Shown here: positions 1 to 5,716 of the stretch, one piece after another | How the letters are laid out: the number at the start of each line of letters is the position of its first letter | How positions within the stretch are numbered: position 1 is the stretch's first letter | Source of the DNA: a virus | Reading direction: 5' to 3' (one strand) | Length of the DNA: 24,671 bases | Virus record (IMG/VR): IMGVR_UViG_3300008259_004893 | Location: 1 to 24,671 of that record | Made by a program: the position numbers and the translations under genes | The notes under the pieces: model-generated | What the model saw: the letters and a program-made list of their open reading frames with translations, nothing else | The model's database searches: none | Told to the model about the DNA's origin: nothing

Positions 1-1043
1 ATAGGCGCAGTCGGAGCAACAGCAGTTGCATCAAGCTTGAGGAACGATGGGTCAAACGTATATTTGTCTGGCCCGTACTTGTATGACATCGTCCCAGGTT
101 TCGCTGTCACTCCTTGTGGTAAAGTTTCTACTCGCTCAAGAAGGAATGTTTTGGAGTTTGGGTTTTGAAGCTGCGTAAGAAGTGGTCCGCCCTCTTGCTT
201 GATCCTGGCATAGTTCCATCGCTCTGTAGATTCCCATGCTGCCACGTCTGCCGGATTATCAAAATTATATTTCTTGATCTCTTTTACTCGCCAGAAGCCC
301 CTAACCCCGTCCTTGCTAAAGTTAATATAGTCGCCAACCTTCCACGACACAGGTCGTGTCGTTGACGTGCGCAGGCCAGCGTTCATCGCATCTGCGGTTG
401 AGCGGATTTCTGCCTCGGGGCGTGGGAATGCCGGCTCTCCGGCAGCACTTGCTACTTTGTTCTCGTATGCCTGATCAACATCCATCGTCTCTACGGGAGC
501 GGGGCCAACCTCAATCTTGTTCTGCGCAGCAGTTTCGGAAATTTTTTGTGGAATTTCAGCTGCTGGTGTTGGCTTTACTTCCATGATCTTAGGGTCTGAG
601 AATGTGTTCTCCCCATTACGCATAACATACGGCTTGGAGATACGGATCTCTGCCTTTGGCTCAACGTACATTGCCGAGCTGTCTGGAGCCGCAACGTCCG
701 GCTTTGGATCGTAAACGTCAAGATCAGAGCGCGGAATGGCTACAATGTCGTATCCTTCCGACGTTGCCTTGCCCTCAAGCGCTCTGCTTGTAGAGATTTC
801 TTTGAAGATATATTCGTTTACTTCTTCAAGCGTATCAAAGAAATAAATACGGCCATCGGCATCAGGCTTAAGAAAGCTGTTCGCAATCTTATCGCCGTTG
901 CCAGATTCCGTATAATGGTAGTAATAGGCGTCTTCGCCCATCATCCCCTTTTGAATATCAGGTGCCTGCATGGCATCAATCTGCTGCTTACGCAACTCAT
1001 CCTGAGGGGAAATAGGCGTCGTCGGAAACTCAATTTTAGCCAT
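1..1043 (-). CDS. N-terminal part of a large phage protein with an ART-like N-terminal domain (partial, runs off left edge)
   Basis: The frame starts at ATG 1043 behind GGAG and stays open to the left edge, giving 347 residues with no stop. Residues about 38-75 read YYYHYT, then a gap, then GRIYFFD. I recognise this layout from small ADP-ribosyltransferase-like (HYT/HYD1-type) domains, with the His in HYT and the Tyr in IYFF as candidate NAD-binding residues; a possible acidic partner lies in MYVEPKAEI at about 126-135. After a Pro/Ala/Glu-rich linker there is a second globular part (VGDYINF, GFWRVKEIKKY). Large phage proteins that string together such domains are known as polyvalent proteins and can be injected with the DNA. 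The gene overlaps the HNH-like gene by 8 bases and continues the leftward unit. A plain structural role remains possible; the ART call is tentative. Confidence 0.75.
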   Translation of the reverse strand, partial: MAKIEFPTTPISPQDELRKQQIDAMQAPDIQKGMMGEDAYYYHYTESGNGDKIANSFLKPDADGRIYFFDTLEEVNEYIFKEISTSRALEGKATSEGYDIVAIPRSDLDVYDPKPDVAAPDSSAMYVEPKAEIRISKPYVMRNGENTFSDPKIMEVKPTPAAEIPQKISETAAQNKIEVGPAPVETMDVDQAYENKVASAAGEPAFPRPEAEIRSTADAMNAGLRTSTTRPVSWKVGDYINFSKDGVRGFWRVKEIKKYNFDNPADVAAWESTERWNYARIKQEGGPLLTQLQNPNSKTFLLERVETLPQGVTAKPGTMSYKYGPDKYTFDPSFLKLDATAVAPTAP

Positions 1044-1272
1044 TCAATCTCCGTCGGTTTACATGCTTACTCTGCGGTCGTAGGTTGGCAAGTGAGTTGT
1101 TGCGAGGATTACCGTCCTTATGGTCGATATCCTTGCCTTTTATAGCGGACTTGCCTTTGCTCTTCGCGACAGCAGCGCGAGCCTTATTTCGGGAAGCACG
1201 ATTCTTGATCTGGTCAGGCTTACCCTGATACCGATCGTACTCCTGCTTATAGTTGCGCGGGTTTGCTGGCAA
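1036..1272 (-). CDS. small HNH-nuclease-like basic protein
   Basis: This is a 78-residue, strongly basic protein. Its C-terminal half (IDHKDGNPRNNSLANLRP) is the classic second half of an HNH nuclease finger: D-H, then N-N-S-x-x-N-L. The N-terminal half (NRASRNKARAAVAKSKGK) is a basic stretch also seen in small phage HNH-like proteins. No cysteine knuckles are present. No ATG is available between the preceding stop and the conserved part; the start used is TTG at 1272, just after the stop of the upstream gene. The 3' end overlaps the start of the next gene by 8 bases. It may nick or bind DNA, possibly during packaging, or be a non-catalytic DNA-binding derivative. The family resemblance is good but activity is unproven. 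Confidence 0.7.
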   Translation of the reverse strand: MPANPRNYKQEYDRYQGKPDQIKNRASRNKARAAVAKSKGKSAIKGKDIDHKDGNPRNNSLANLRPQSKHVNRRRLNG

Positions 1273-1274
1273 TA

Positions 1275-1658
1275 TTAACGCTCGCCGAAGATTTTTCGGC
1301 CAAGGCCTCGGATTCCGCCACCACGTCCAACTTTTTCAACGCCTGTTCGAGTTACCCTTACTGGCGTAGGTGCGCCCTTTCCAGTGCTCATTGGAGGTGT
1401 CTGAAATGGCTTGACGCTTGCGTTAAACTTTGGGTTGCGCGGCCTAATTGGGGCAGGAGTGTTTGATGGAACAAATCTTGGGTTAACAGTACCAACAATC
1501 CGCATGTTTGGGATTGACGGGCTCTTTTTCCCCCACCACTCTGCGTCGTTCATGCTAAGTGAATCTTTATAGTACTTTCTTGGATCGTTCCTGTCAACTG
1601 GTCGGTCACCAGTGATTTTGCGTGCTGCCACCTTCTTTGGTGCTGCTTTTCGTACCAT
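1275..1658 (-). CDS. hypothetical basic protein, 127 aa
   Basis: I do not recognise this gene. The ATG at 1658 overlaps the stop of the upstream gene (TAATG), so translation is probably coupled, with GAGGG a few bases upstream. The product is rich in Lys, Arg, Pro and Gly: a basic N-terminus (APKKVAARK), a central DPRKYYKDSLSMNDAEWWG, a proline-rich middle and a C-terminal GRGGGIRGLGRKIFGER. No membrane segment or catalytic motif is visible. The composition and the position among small proteins ahead of a large virion-type gene suggest a nucleic-acid-binding or minor virion component, which is inference only. Confidence 0.65.
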   Translation of the reverse strand: MVRKAAPKKVAARKITGDRPVDRNDPRKYYKDSLSMNDAEWWGKKSPSIPNMRIVGTVNPRFVPSNTPAPIRPRNPKFNASVKPFQTPPMSTGKGAPTPVRVTRTGVEKVGRGGGIRGLGRKIFGER

Positions 1659-1906
1659 TATCGCCCTCGCTTCATTACTTTAACTTTTGGCTCTCGTCGG
1701 CCGCCATCTGGTACTGGCCCAAAGATACGCCCACCAACCTTAGGCGGTGTAGGCCTTACGGTTCGCTTCTTAGGAAGTTCCCCGGGAAGCTTGTGGTACC
1801 AATTATTGCCACTTGGCGGCGGGGTCCATGGGTTCCAGCTTGGCTCTGGGGTTGGCTGGACTGATCCTCCACCCATACCGTCAGTGCGTCGCTTTCGTGG
1901 TGCCAT
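1658..1906 (-). CDS. hypothetical proline-rich basic protein, 82 aa
   Basis: This is an unrecognised small protein. It starts at ATG 1906, two bases after the stop of the upstream gene, with GAAGGGA as a modest ribosome site. The sequence begins MAPRKRRTDGMGGG, continues with a Pro/Trp-rich part (PSWNPWTPPPSGNNWYHKL) and ends in a basic tail (KVKVMKRGR). It looks largely disordered. The 3' end overlaps the next start in a TAATG junction. Coupled small basic genes of this sort are common near phage virion genes, but no function can be assigned. Confidence 0.6.
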   Translation of the reverse strand: MAPRKRRTDGMGGGSVQPTPEPSWNPWTPPPSGNNWYHKLPGELPKKRTVRPTPPKVGGRIFGPVPDGGRREPKVKVMKRGR

Positions 1907-1908
1907 GA

Positions 1909-2154
1909 TTATCGTCCCTTCGGGCCGAATCGGCCATTGCCGCCGCCGAACCCCTCACGGAGTGCGCCGACTGTAAGTGCGCCAACAGCCCCGGTAACAA
2001 CACCAGCTCCGACAATCGCGGCAATCTGGCCGCCGTCAAAGCTCTTGCCTGCGCCGTCGCCCTTCTTGCGCTGCTTAGGGTGCGCGTTTACTGGATTCGT
2101 GGTCTTTACCGGAAGCCCACCGCGGGTGAAGCTCGGCATACCTTTCTTTGCCAT
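1909..2154 (-). CDS. small membrane protein, 81 aa
   Basis: The start chosen is ATG 2154 (MAKKGMPSF), because AAGGAG lies 6-8 bases upstream; an in-frame ATG at 2181 has no ribosome site. The N-terminal half is basic and hydrophilic. It is followed by one hydrophobic, Gly/Ala/Val-rich segment (IAAIVGAGVVTGAVGALTVG) at about residues 43-65 and a glycine-rich tail ending FGPKGR. That is a single possible membrane helix, which could suit a virion membrane-interacting peptide or a holin-like protein. The family is not recognised. It is the first well-supported gene of the left leftward unit, with about 180 bases of A/T-rich upstream sequence. Confidence 0.6.
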   Translation of the reverse strand: MAKKGMPSFTRGGLPVKTTNPVNAHPKQRKKGDGAGKSFDGGQIAAIVGAGVVTGAVGALTVGALREGFGGGNGRFGPKGR

Positions 2155-2224
2155 GATCTTTCTCCTTGCCCATATGGGCATACTTAGGCTTAAACCGCTT
2201 TTGGGGTCGGCCGTTCTTTATGGT

Positions 2225-2262
2225 TTATTTTCCGTCTTCGCAAATGGCTGTCTATATATATG
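2225..2262 (-). promoter_or_regulatory. candidate A/T-rich leftward promoter region
   Basis: On the minus strand this gap contains TGCATATATATAG, a TATATA-type -10 candidate with an upstream A-tract, about 100 bases before the start at 2154. No convincing -35 hexamer is present. The surrounding gap 2155-2333 has no gene that I can support. It is a plausible promoter for the small virion-side genes, but the evidence is only base composition and position. Confidence 0.25.
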
Positions 2263-2333
2263 CACTTTTTTTGGCCTTTCTTGCAGATTTTTACATGGTT
2301 AAGTTTTCTACACCCTGGTTTTGAGCACAAAGG

Positions 2334-2549
2334 TTAAGGCTTCTTATCAAAGGGGGGTGTCTGTGCCGGAAGGTCGGGTAAGCCATTATCTCCCCTCTTC
2401 GCTACGAAAGCTGTGCGGGGAGTACCGCCCTTAACTAAAATCTCGGCTGGTCGATGACCAGCCTCGCTGACTAGTCTCGTCACCGCTTCGCGATACCCCC
2501 CTGTATTGCCGGCCATCAGGATATTCTCTCTCTGTTCTTTTGTCAGCAT
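2334..2549 (-). CDS. hypothetical protein, 71 aa
   Basis: This is a short leftward frame starting at ATG 2549 with no clear Shine-Dalgarno sequence. The sequence (MLTKEQRENILMAGNTGGY, then EAVTRLVSEAGHRPAEILVKG) looks like a real amphipathic N-terminal half, followed by a Pro-rich end (LPAQTPPFDKKP). It lies directly next to the 2556-2571 repeat and is divergent from the rightward SSB-like gene. The family is not recognised. It could be a spurious frame, since it has no strong ribosome site and is separated by about 150 bases from the next leftward gene. Confidence 0.45.
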   Translation of the reverse strand: MLTKEQRENILMAGNTGGYREAVTRLVSEAGHRPAEILVKGGTPRTAFVAKRGDNGLPDLPAQTPPFDKKP

Positions 2550-2555
2550 CGTTTA

Positions 2556-2576
2556 GATGCCGTGCTTGGGTACGGC
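2556..2576 (+). promoter_or_regulatory. leader element, copy 1: 16-base repeat with a GCCGT/ACGGC stem
   Basis: GATGCCGTGCTTGGGT at 2556-2571 is repeated without mismatch at 3870-3885. GCCGT (2559-2563) can pair with ACGGC (2572-2576), placing CTTGGG in the loop. It is 47 bases upstream of the first gene of the first rightward unit. A second small stem, CCGC-GCAA-GCGG (2593-2604), sits just before the GGAAGGAG ribosome site. The paired copies ahead of both rightward units suggest a shared promoter-proximal, operator or RNA-leader element; which of these cannot be told. Confidence 0.5.
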
Positions 2577-2618
2577 GCGAGCTGACACCAATCCGCGCAA
2601 GCGGGAAGGAGCTGTGAG

Positions 2619-3170
2619 ATGAAGCGATTCGCTTCTACTCTGGCATCAGTTGAGCAGGCGCTCAACGCGGCGACGGGGACGATCCTCGTACTACGTGGTA
2701 TCACCTTACAGGGTGATCCGAACACAGCACCAGCTGGTGTTGATGGTCGGAACAAGATCCCAGGTTATCGGATGACACCTAGCGGTGCTCTCACCGTTAG
2801 CGCACAAGTCCGTCGCCCTGGGCTTCGCGAAGATGGGACAGCGAAGTCGATGTCCTATCCAGTACTATCATTCGCACCTGCTCAGGCTCACGCCGCGCAG
2901 GAGCTTGCCCGCCAGTGGGCAACGGTTGACGCAGTGGCGTCCTTCGAGACCACGTGGGACAAAGGGATCCTCTGGGTTCCAGCGTCTGACGAGCGCATCT
3001 TGAAGCAGCGCTACGAGCACGCCAAGGATCAGGCAGGCAACCTGATTCAGCCTGTGCTCTGCTACCCAGTGGTTCACACCACTGCTGGTTACAGCGCCAA
3101 GGTGATCGAGTTCGCACCTGCGAACGGCGCTGCGGCGCCGGCCGTAGCAGCGGACGAGCAGCCTTTCTAG
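2619..3170 (+). CDS. SSB-like single-stranded-DNA-binding protein (tentative)
   Basis: This is a 183-residue protein with a good ribosome site (GGAAGGAG, 7 bases before the ATG). It ends in a flexible Ala/Pro-rich stretch and a terminal ADEQPF. An acidic tail ending in Pro-Phe is the hallmark of bacterial and phage SSB proteins, whose last residues dock repair and replication partners. The body (residues about 40-160) has beta-rich, OB-fold-like spacing (ALTVSAQVRRPG, SYPVLSFAPAQ, GILWVPASDE) but no sequence I can match firmly. Phage replication blocks usually need an SSB, and none is seen in the leftward replication block, which supports the call. The gene is GC-rich compared with the cassette further right and is followed by a strong hairpin. 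Confidence 0.55.
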   Translation: MKRFASTLASVEQALNAATGTILVLRGITLQGDPNTAPAGVDGRNKIPGYRMTPSGALTVSAQVRRPGLREDGTAKSMSYPVLSFAPAQAHAAQELARQWATVDAVASFETTWDKGILWVPASDERILKQRYEHAKDQAGNLIQPVLCYPVVHTTAGYSAKVIEFAPANGAAAPAVAADEQPF

Positions 3171-3179
3171 TACCTACTG

Positions 3180-3189
3180 GGTACTATCA
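3180..3189 (+). repeat. GGTACTATCA motif, copy 1
   Basis: GGTACTATCA lies 10 bases after the stop of the SSB-like gene and directly before the 3192-3221 hairpin. The same ten bases occur at 3636-3645 and 8879-8888, in non-coding DNA and on the same strand. A nine-base match also occurs inside the SSB-like gene at 2862-2870. Confidence 0.5.
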
Positions 3190-3191
3190 CC

Positions 3192-3221
3192 GCACCCAAC
3201 CAGCTTCGGCTGGTTGGGTGC
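3192..3221 (+). terminator. 13-bp hairpin with UUCG tetraloop
   Basis: GCACCCAACCAGC (3192-3204) pairs perfectly with GCTGGTTGGGTGC (3209-3221) around a TTCG tetraloop closed by C-G, a very stable RNA hairpin. It has no U-tract on either side, so it may be a partial terminator or an mRNA 3' stabiliser rather than a classical intrinsic terminator. It separates the SSB-like gene from the membrane-protein gene. Confidence 0.6.
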
Positions 3222-3239
3222 TAATCTTAGGAGGTTACT

Positions 3240-3440
3240 ATGCGTTACTGGGACTTCATCGATTTCGTTATCATCGCCTTCTACGGGCTCGCTGGCATCG
3301 TCGCTGGCGTCACGTTCTTCAACGGCTACGGGCTAGACCAGGTCGCCATCAACGGCTTCGCCGTCGCTGGCTTCGGCGTCACCCTTGCGATGGTGCTCAG
3401 CGCAATCGACAAGGCGCTCCGTAACCACTACGCCGACTGA
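3240..3440 (+). CDS. two-helix small membrane protein, holin-like
   Basis: This is a 66-residue protein with a very strong ribosome site (TAGGAGGTTACT then ATG). There are two hydrophobic segments: about residues 6-27 (FIDFVIIAFYGLAGIVAGVT) and about 36-57 (VAINGFAVAGFGVTLAMVLS). They are joined by a short loop, and the tail is short and charged (DKALRNHYAD). Size and topology fit class II holins, but small phage membrane proteins for exclusion or anchoring look the same, and there is no adjacent lysin. It shares the high GC of the SSB-like gene. Strong hairpins lie on both sides, which suggests a discrete short transcript. Confidence 0.7.
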   Translation: MRYWDFIDFVIIAFYGLAGIVAGVTFFNGYGLDQVAINGFAVAGFGVTLAMVLSAIDKALRNHYAD

Positions 3441-3453
3441 GGGAGGTCGGCAC

Positions 3454-3502
3454 CGGCCCTTGCCAGGGCCGTCCCACCCAGCCGCGCAAGCGGCTGGGTG
3501 GG
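3454..3502 (+). terminator. tandem GC-rich hairpins after the membrane-protein gene
   Basis: The first hairpin is CGGCCCT (3454-3460) / AGGGCCG (3465-3471). The second has a perfect 13-bp stem, CCCACCCAGCCGC (3473-3485) with GCGGCTGGGTGGG (3490-3502), and a GCAA tetraloop. A further CTGGCT/AGCCAG stem follows at 3531-3546. There is no U-tract. Three stems in a row just after a stop codon fit transcript termination or 3'-end protection. Confidence 0.55.
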
Positions 3503-3635
3503 TTCGCTCGCTCACCAGCTCGCGATACGGCTGGCTTCACAGCCAGTCTTTGACTGTGCGCAGCCTGCCCTCGTCGCTCGCTGGCGCTCGCTCACTCGGG
3601 CTTCGCTTCGCTCAGACGGCTGCGCTAGGTTCCAA

Positions 3636-3659
3636 GGTACTATCATGCCCTACGGAGGG
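3636..3659 (+). repeat. composite repeat: GGTACTATCA joined to ATGCCCTACGGAGGG
   Basis: GGTACTATCA (3636-3645) runs directly into ATGCCCTACGGAGGG (3645-3659), sharing one base. Both parts recur elsewhere in non-coding DNA. CCC and GGG at the ends of the second part could pair weakly around the GGAG. If translated it would give only Met-Pro-Tyr-Gly-Gly-stop. Confidence 0.55.
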
Positions 3660-3679
3660 TAGTAGACAGAACACCTCTT

Positions 3680-3694
3680 ATGCCCAACGGAGGG
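3680..3694 (+). repeat. ATGCCCNACGGAGGG repeat, copy 2
   Basis: ATGCCCAACGGAGGG differs from the copy at 3645 only at the seventh base. The GGAGGG within it lies four bases before an ATG at 3699, so it could also serve as the ribosome site of a 13-codon leader frame (MRLLLLIKINNHY). Confidence 0.5.
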
Positions 3695-3869
3695 CCAAAT
3701 GAGACTATTACTGTTAATAAAAATTAATAACCACTACTAACCGGGGATGGAGATTAAGAAGCTGGTGGGTTATCAGCTGTCGATAAAGATGTAGGGAGGT
3801 GGGATGCGCTAGTAATACCCTAACAGAACTGGCAGGATTCTCCCTTCCCGCTTCGTAGCCCAGTCTGTG

Positions 3870-3900
3870 GATGCCGTGCTTGGGTTCTGTGATTAACGGC
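3870..3900 (+). promoter_or_regulatory. leader element, copy 2: 16-base repeat with a GCCGT/ACGGC stem
   Basis: GATGCCGTGCTTGGGT at 3870-3885 is identical to 2556-2571. As in copy 1, GCCGT (3873-3877) can pair with a downstream ACGGC (3896-3900), although the loop is longer here. The element ends one base before TAGGAGGT, the ribosome site of the first cassette gene (GTG 3914). Keeping the stem while changing the loop hints at an RNA-level role. Confidence 0.5.
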
Positions 3901-3913
3901 TAGGAGGTGTAAA

Positions 3914-4237
3914 GTGGCTAGTTACAGCGATGATAACCACGTAGCACGTGATTATATTGCCAAGAACTGCATACTACTCTGGAAATATTACTGTAACAAT
4001 GAGAAGAATAACGGAGGAGAGTTCGGACTAGCAGACTATGGCTTCTACTGTAAGTATATACCAGCTAATGGAGAATCTTATGGATACTTCAAGAGTGGAG
4101 TCATTAACAAAGTGACTCGTGAATGGCGGTTCAGCTGGGATCACACCAGCCTGATTGCGTCACTAATGGCCAGCGAGAAGTACTTGCTGGAACTAATCGA
4201 TGAGCAGGGGCTTAGGCTCCACAAGGAGGCTGTATGA
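3914..4237 (+). CDS. hypothetical protein, first gene of the rightward cassette, 107 aa
   Basis: The family is not recognised. The GTG start at 3914 follows TAGGAGGT with good spacing. The protein is rich in Tyr, Trp and Asn (CILLWKYYCNNEKNNGGEF, GLADYGFYCKYIPANGESYG) with three cysteines. It ends in a helical stretch (SLIASLMASEKYLLELIDEQ). No membrane segment or catalytic motif is evident. The stop overlaps the next start (ATGA), so the two are probably translated together. It heads a run of twelve genes that share A/T-richer base use and tight overlaps. Confidence 0.75.
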   Translation: MASYSDDNHVARDYIAKNCILLWKYYCNNEKNNGGEFGLADYGFYCKYIPANGESYGYFKSGVINKVTREWRFSWDHTSLIASLMASEKYLLELIDEQGLRLHKEAV

Positions 4238-4656
4238 GGAAGATCAGTGCGGTATTGCCTGGTATGGACGCTGATGCTGCTGAGAATATGATCAGCGGCG
4301 GCAAGCTGGCAATGACATTGCTTAACTATTTTGAGCTTAACCCAGAACTGTTGTACAAACTGTACCCAAATAAGCATAAGTTTGATGAGGCTGAGCAGGA
4401 GTTCGGACTGAGCCAAGATGAGATCAAGCATCAGTTTGTTACTGCTAACCGCCGAGCATTGATGGTTGTAAGCTATATCTTTAAGTACATCGCCAATCAG
4501 GTCATTGACGAATATGATGTGCCAGAGAAGCACTTTGAGTTCACTATTGAGAATAACCTTATGATGAAAGACATTGACGAGAACGAACCAATGGATGAGC
4601 TGGACGAATCAGAAGTATTCGATGAGCTCCATAGAATCTTGGGAGGATTGAACTAA
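4234..4656 (+). CDS. hypothetical acidic helical protein, 140 aa
   Basis: The family is not recognised. AAGGAGG lies four bases before the ATG. The protein looks all-helical. The middle contains KFDEAEQEFGLSQDEIKHQF, which could be a helix-turn-helix-like or simple helical pair, and RRALMVVSYIFKYIANQVI, which is moderately hydrophobic. The C-terminus is strongly acidic (DIDENEPMDELDESEVFDEL). An acidic tail can mimic DNA or bind a host enzyme, as in several phage inhibitors, but nothing specific supports that here. The stop and next start share TAATG. Confidence 0.7.
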   Translation: MRKISAVLPGMDADAAENMISGGKLAMTLLNYFELNPELLYKLYPNKHKFDEAEQEFGLSQDEIKHQFVTANRRALMVVSYIFKYIANQVIDEYDVPEKHFEFTIENNLMMKDIDENEPMDELDESEVFDELHRILGGLN

Positions 4657-5180
4657 TGGGATACGACATTGAATCTGTAAACGGTGATCGCGCTAAGGCA
4701 GCAGAGTTTGCCAAGAAGTATGAGTATACATACCTATTTGATGAGACGACTGGGGAGTACACAGGCTCCGATAACCTGTACTTCCGAGCTAACATCTGGG
4801 GTATGTCAATGATCCGAGTAATCTTGGACAAGATTGTTACACTTAATGGCGGCGAATACCCAGAAGAGTTCGCATTTGCCACTATGGATAACAGCGGCAA
4901 TCAGTGCACACCAGCTGGCATCAAGGAGTATCTGGCGCACATCAGCATGTTCACCGGCCTCTACCCAGAACTGTACGAGAACACGACCGATCTGTTCAAT
5001 GACATCCGTGAGTCCATTAAGCCGGTAGTTGCGCAGTATGTTAAGGAAAGCCGAGAAAAGCAGCAAATCGATTCGCCATTGACCATTGATGATGAAGTCA
5101 ATGCTGACACTAATCTAGTTATTGAGTTCCTAGAATTCAGTGATCTTTGCCTAGGACTCGATGGCTATCGAGTATTCTAA
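4656..5180 (+). CDS. hypothetical phage protein with MGYD...YFRANIWGM pattern, 174 aa
   Basis: The ATG overlaps the preceding stop (TAATG), with GGGAGG nine bases upstream. The N-terminus MGYDIESVNGD and the motif NLYFRANIWGMSMIR at about residues 41-55 resemble a small family of uncharacterised phage proteins that begin MGYD and contain FR-N-x-WGM. I recall the pattern only, not a function. The remainder is mixed alpha/beta with an acidic C-terminal helix region (NLVIEFLEFSDLCLGLDG). It is followed by a 59-base gap holding a repeat copy, unusual in this otherwise gapless cassette. Confidence 0.7.
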   Translation: MGYDIESVNGDRAKAAEFAKKYEYTYLFDETTGEYTGSDNLYFRANIWGMSMIRVILDKIVTLNGGEYPEEFAFATMDNSGNQCTPAGIKEYLAHISMFTGLYPELYENTTDLFNDIRESIKPVVAQYVKESREKQQIDSPLTIDDEVNADTNLVIEFLEFSDLCLGLDGYRVF

Positions 5181-5215
5181 TGGGCGCAACTAAGCGTCCA
5201 TTAACAACCAACGAT

Positions 5216-5228
5216 ATGCCCCACGGGG
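5216..5228 (+). repeat. ATGCCCNACGGGG repeat inside the cassette
   Basis: ATGCCCCACGGGG matches the copy at 8855 (ATGCCCGACGGGG) except for the variable seventh base. It lies in the only sizeable gap of the twelve-gene cassette, two bases upstream of the GGAGG ribosome site of the RadC-like gene. This position suggests a regulatory role for the family. Confidence 0.45.
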
Positions 5229-5239
5229 CAGGAGGGAAT

Positions 5240-5716
5240 ATGGAACATACGTGGAAAGCGTACGAGCTCTCAGTTATTCGTAACTGGAGTGATAAAGTAG
5301 GGCCCAGGATTGAGTCACCTCAATCAGCCCATACTTACTTCAAAGATGTAGCACAAGATTATACTCAGGAAGCACTATGGGTATTGGGTGTTGATGGTCG
5401 CAATAATCTTATTGGTATTACTCAGGTATTTAAGGGTACCGCAACGGGCACGTCAGTATCTATTGCTGACCTGTTGCGACCAGCTCTACTTACTGGCGCA
5501 GTAGGTTTCATTATGGTACATAACCACCCATCAGGTGACGCACAGCCATCTGACCAAGACATTAACCTAACTGAGGAAGTACTACGTGCGTGTGGATATC
5601 ATGACCTTACACTGCTAGACCATCTAGTCATTGGCGACAATAACTTTGTCAGTATCCGTTCACAAAAGCCAAACATCTGGGCAATGCTCAGCAAGGAGGA
5701 CAGCCATGGGTTTTAA
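5240..5716 (+). CDS. RadC/JAB-domain protein
   Basis: This is a 158-residue protein of the RadC-like JAB (MPN+) metalloprotease fold. The zinc-site motif is clear: HNHPSGDAQPSDQD at about residues 94-107, i.e. H-x-H-P-S-G then S-x-x-D, preceded by the usual VLGVDGRNNLIGITQVFKGT strand region with its Gly-Thr. The helix-hairpin-helix N-terminal part of cellular RadC is absent. ATG 5240 was chosen for its GGAGG five bases upstream; an in-frame ATG at 5180 overlaps the preceding stop and would add 20 residues. RadC proteins are common on phages and mobile elements. Their true reaction is unsettled: peptidase or isopeptidase chemistry is expected from the fold, and a DNA-repair role is doubtful. 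The 3' end overlaps the next gene by 11 bases. Confidence 0.85.
   Translation: MEHTWKAYELSVIRNWSDKVGPRIESPQSAHTYFKDVAQDYTQEALWVLGVDGRNNLIGITQVFKGTATGTSVSIADLLRPALLTGAVGFIMVHNHPSGDAQPSDQDINLTEEVLRACGYHDLTLLDHLVIGDNNFVSIRSQKPNIWAMLSKEDSHGF

Larger units (their letters stand above)
3441..3913 (+). other. non-coding interval with hairpins, repeats and micro-frames
   Basis: About 470 bases have no gene of normal size. The left part (3441-3640) is very GC-rich, with several hairpins and a CGCTCGCT/CTTCGCTTCGCT low-complexity tract. The right part (about 3700-3913) is A/T-richer. It contains repeat copies at 3636-3659 and 3680-3694, a possible 13-codon leader frame at 3699-3740 behind GGAGGG, a small AGCTG/CAGCT stem (3760-3778) and the second 16-base leader repeat (3870-3885). 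Plausible roles are promoter and leader for the twelve-gene cassette or a replication origin. No consensus sigma-70 promoter was found. Confidence 0.6.

Noticed and set aside
2543-2755. Leftward 70-codon frame opposite the SSB-like gene
   Set aside because: It is antisense to a better-supported gene, has cysteine-rich low-quality sequence and no ribosome site.
3636-3650. TACTAT as a -10 promoter box
   Set aside because: It matches the consensus only partly, no shared -35 occurs at the three copies, and one copy lies directly before a terminator-like hairpin.
3780-3870. Possible tRNA or small structured RNA in the non-coding gap
   Set aside because: No cloverleaf, T-loop GTTCGAATC or acceptor pairing could be found; only short stems are present.
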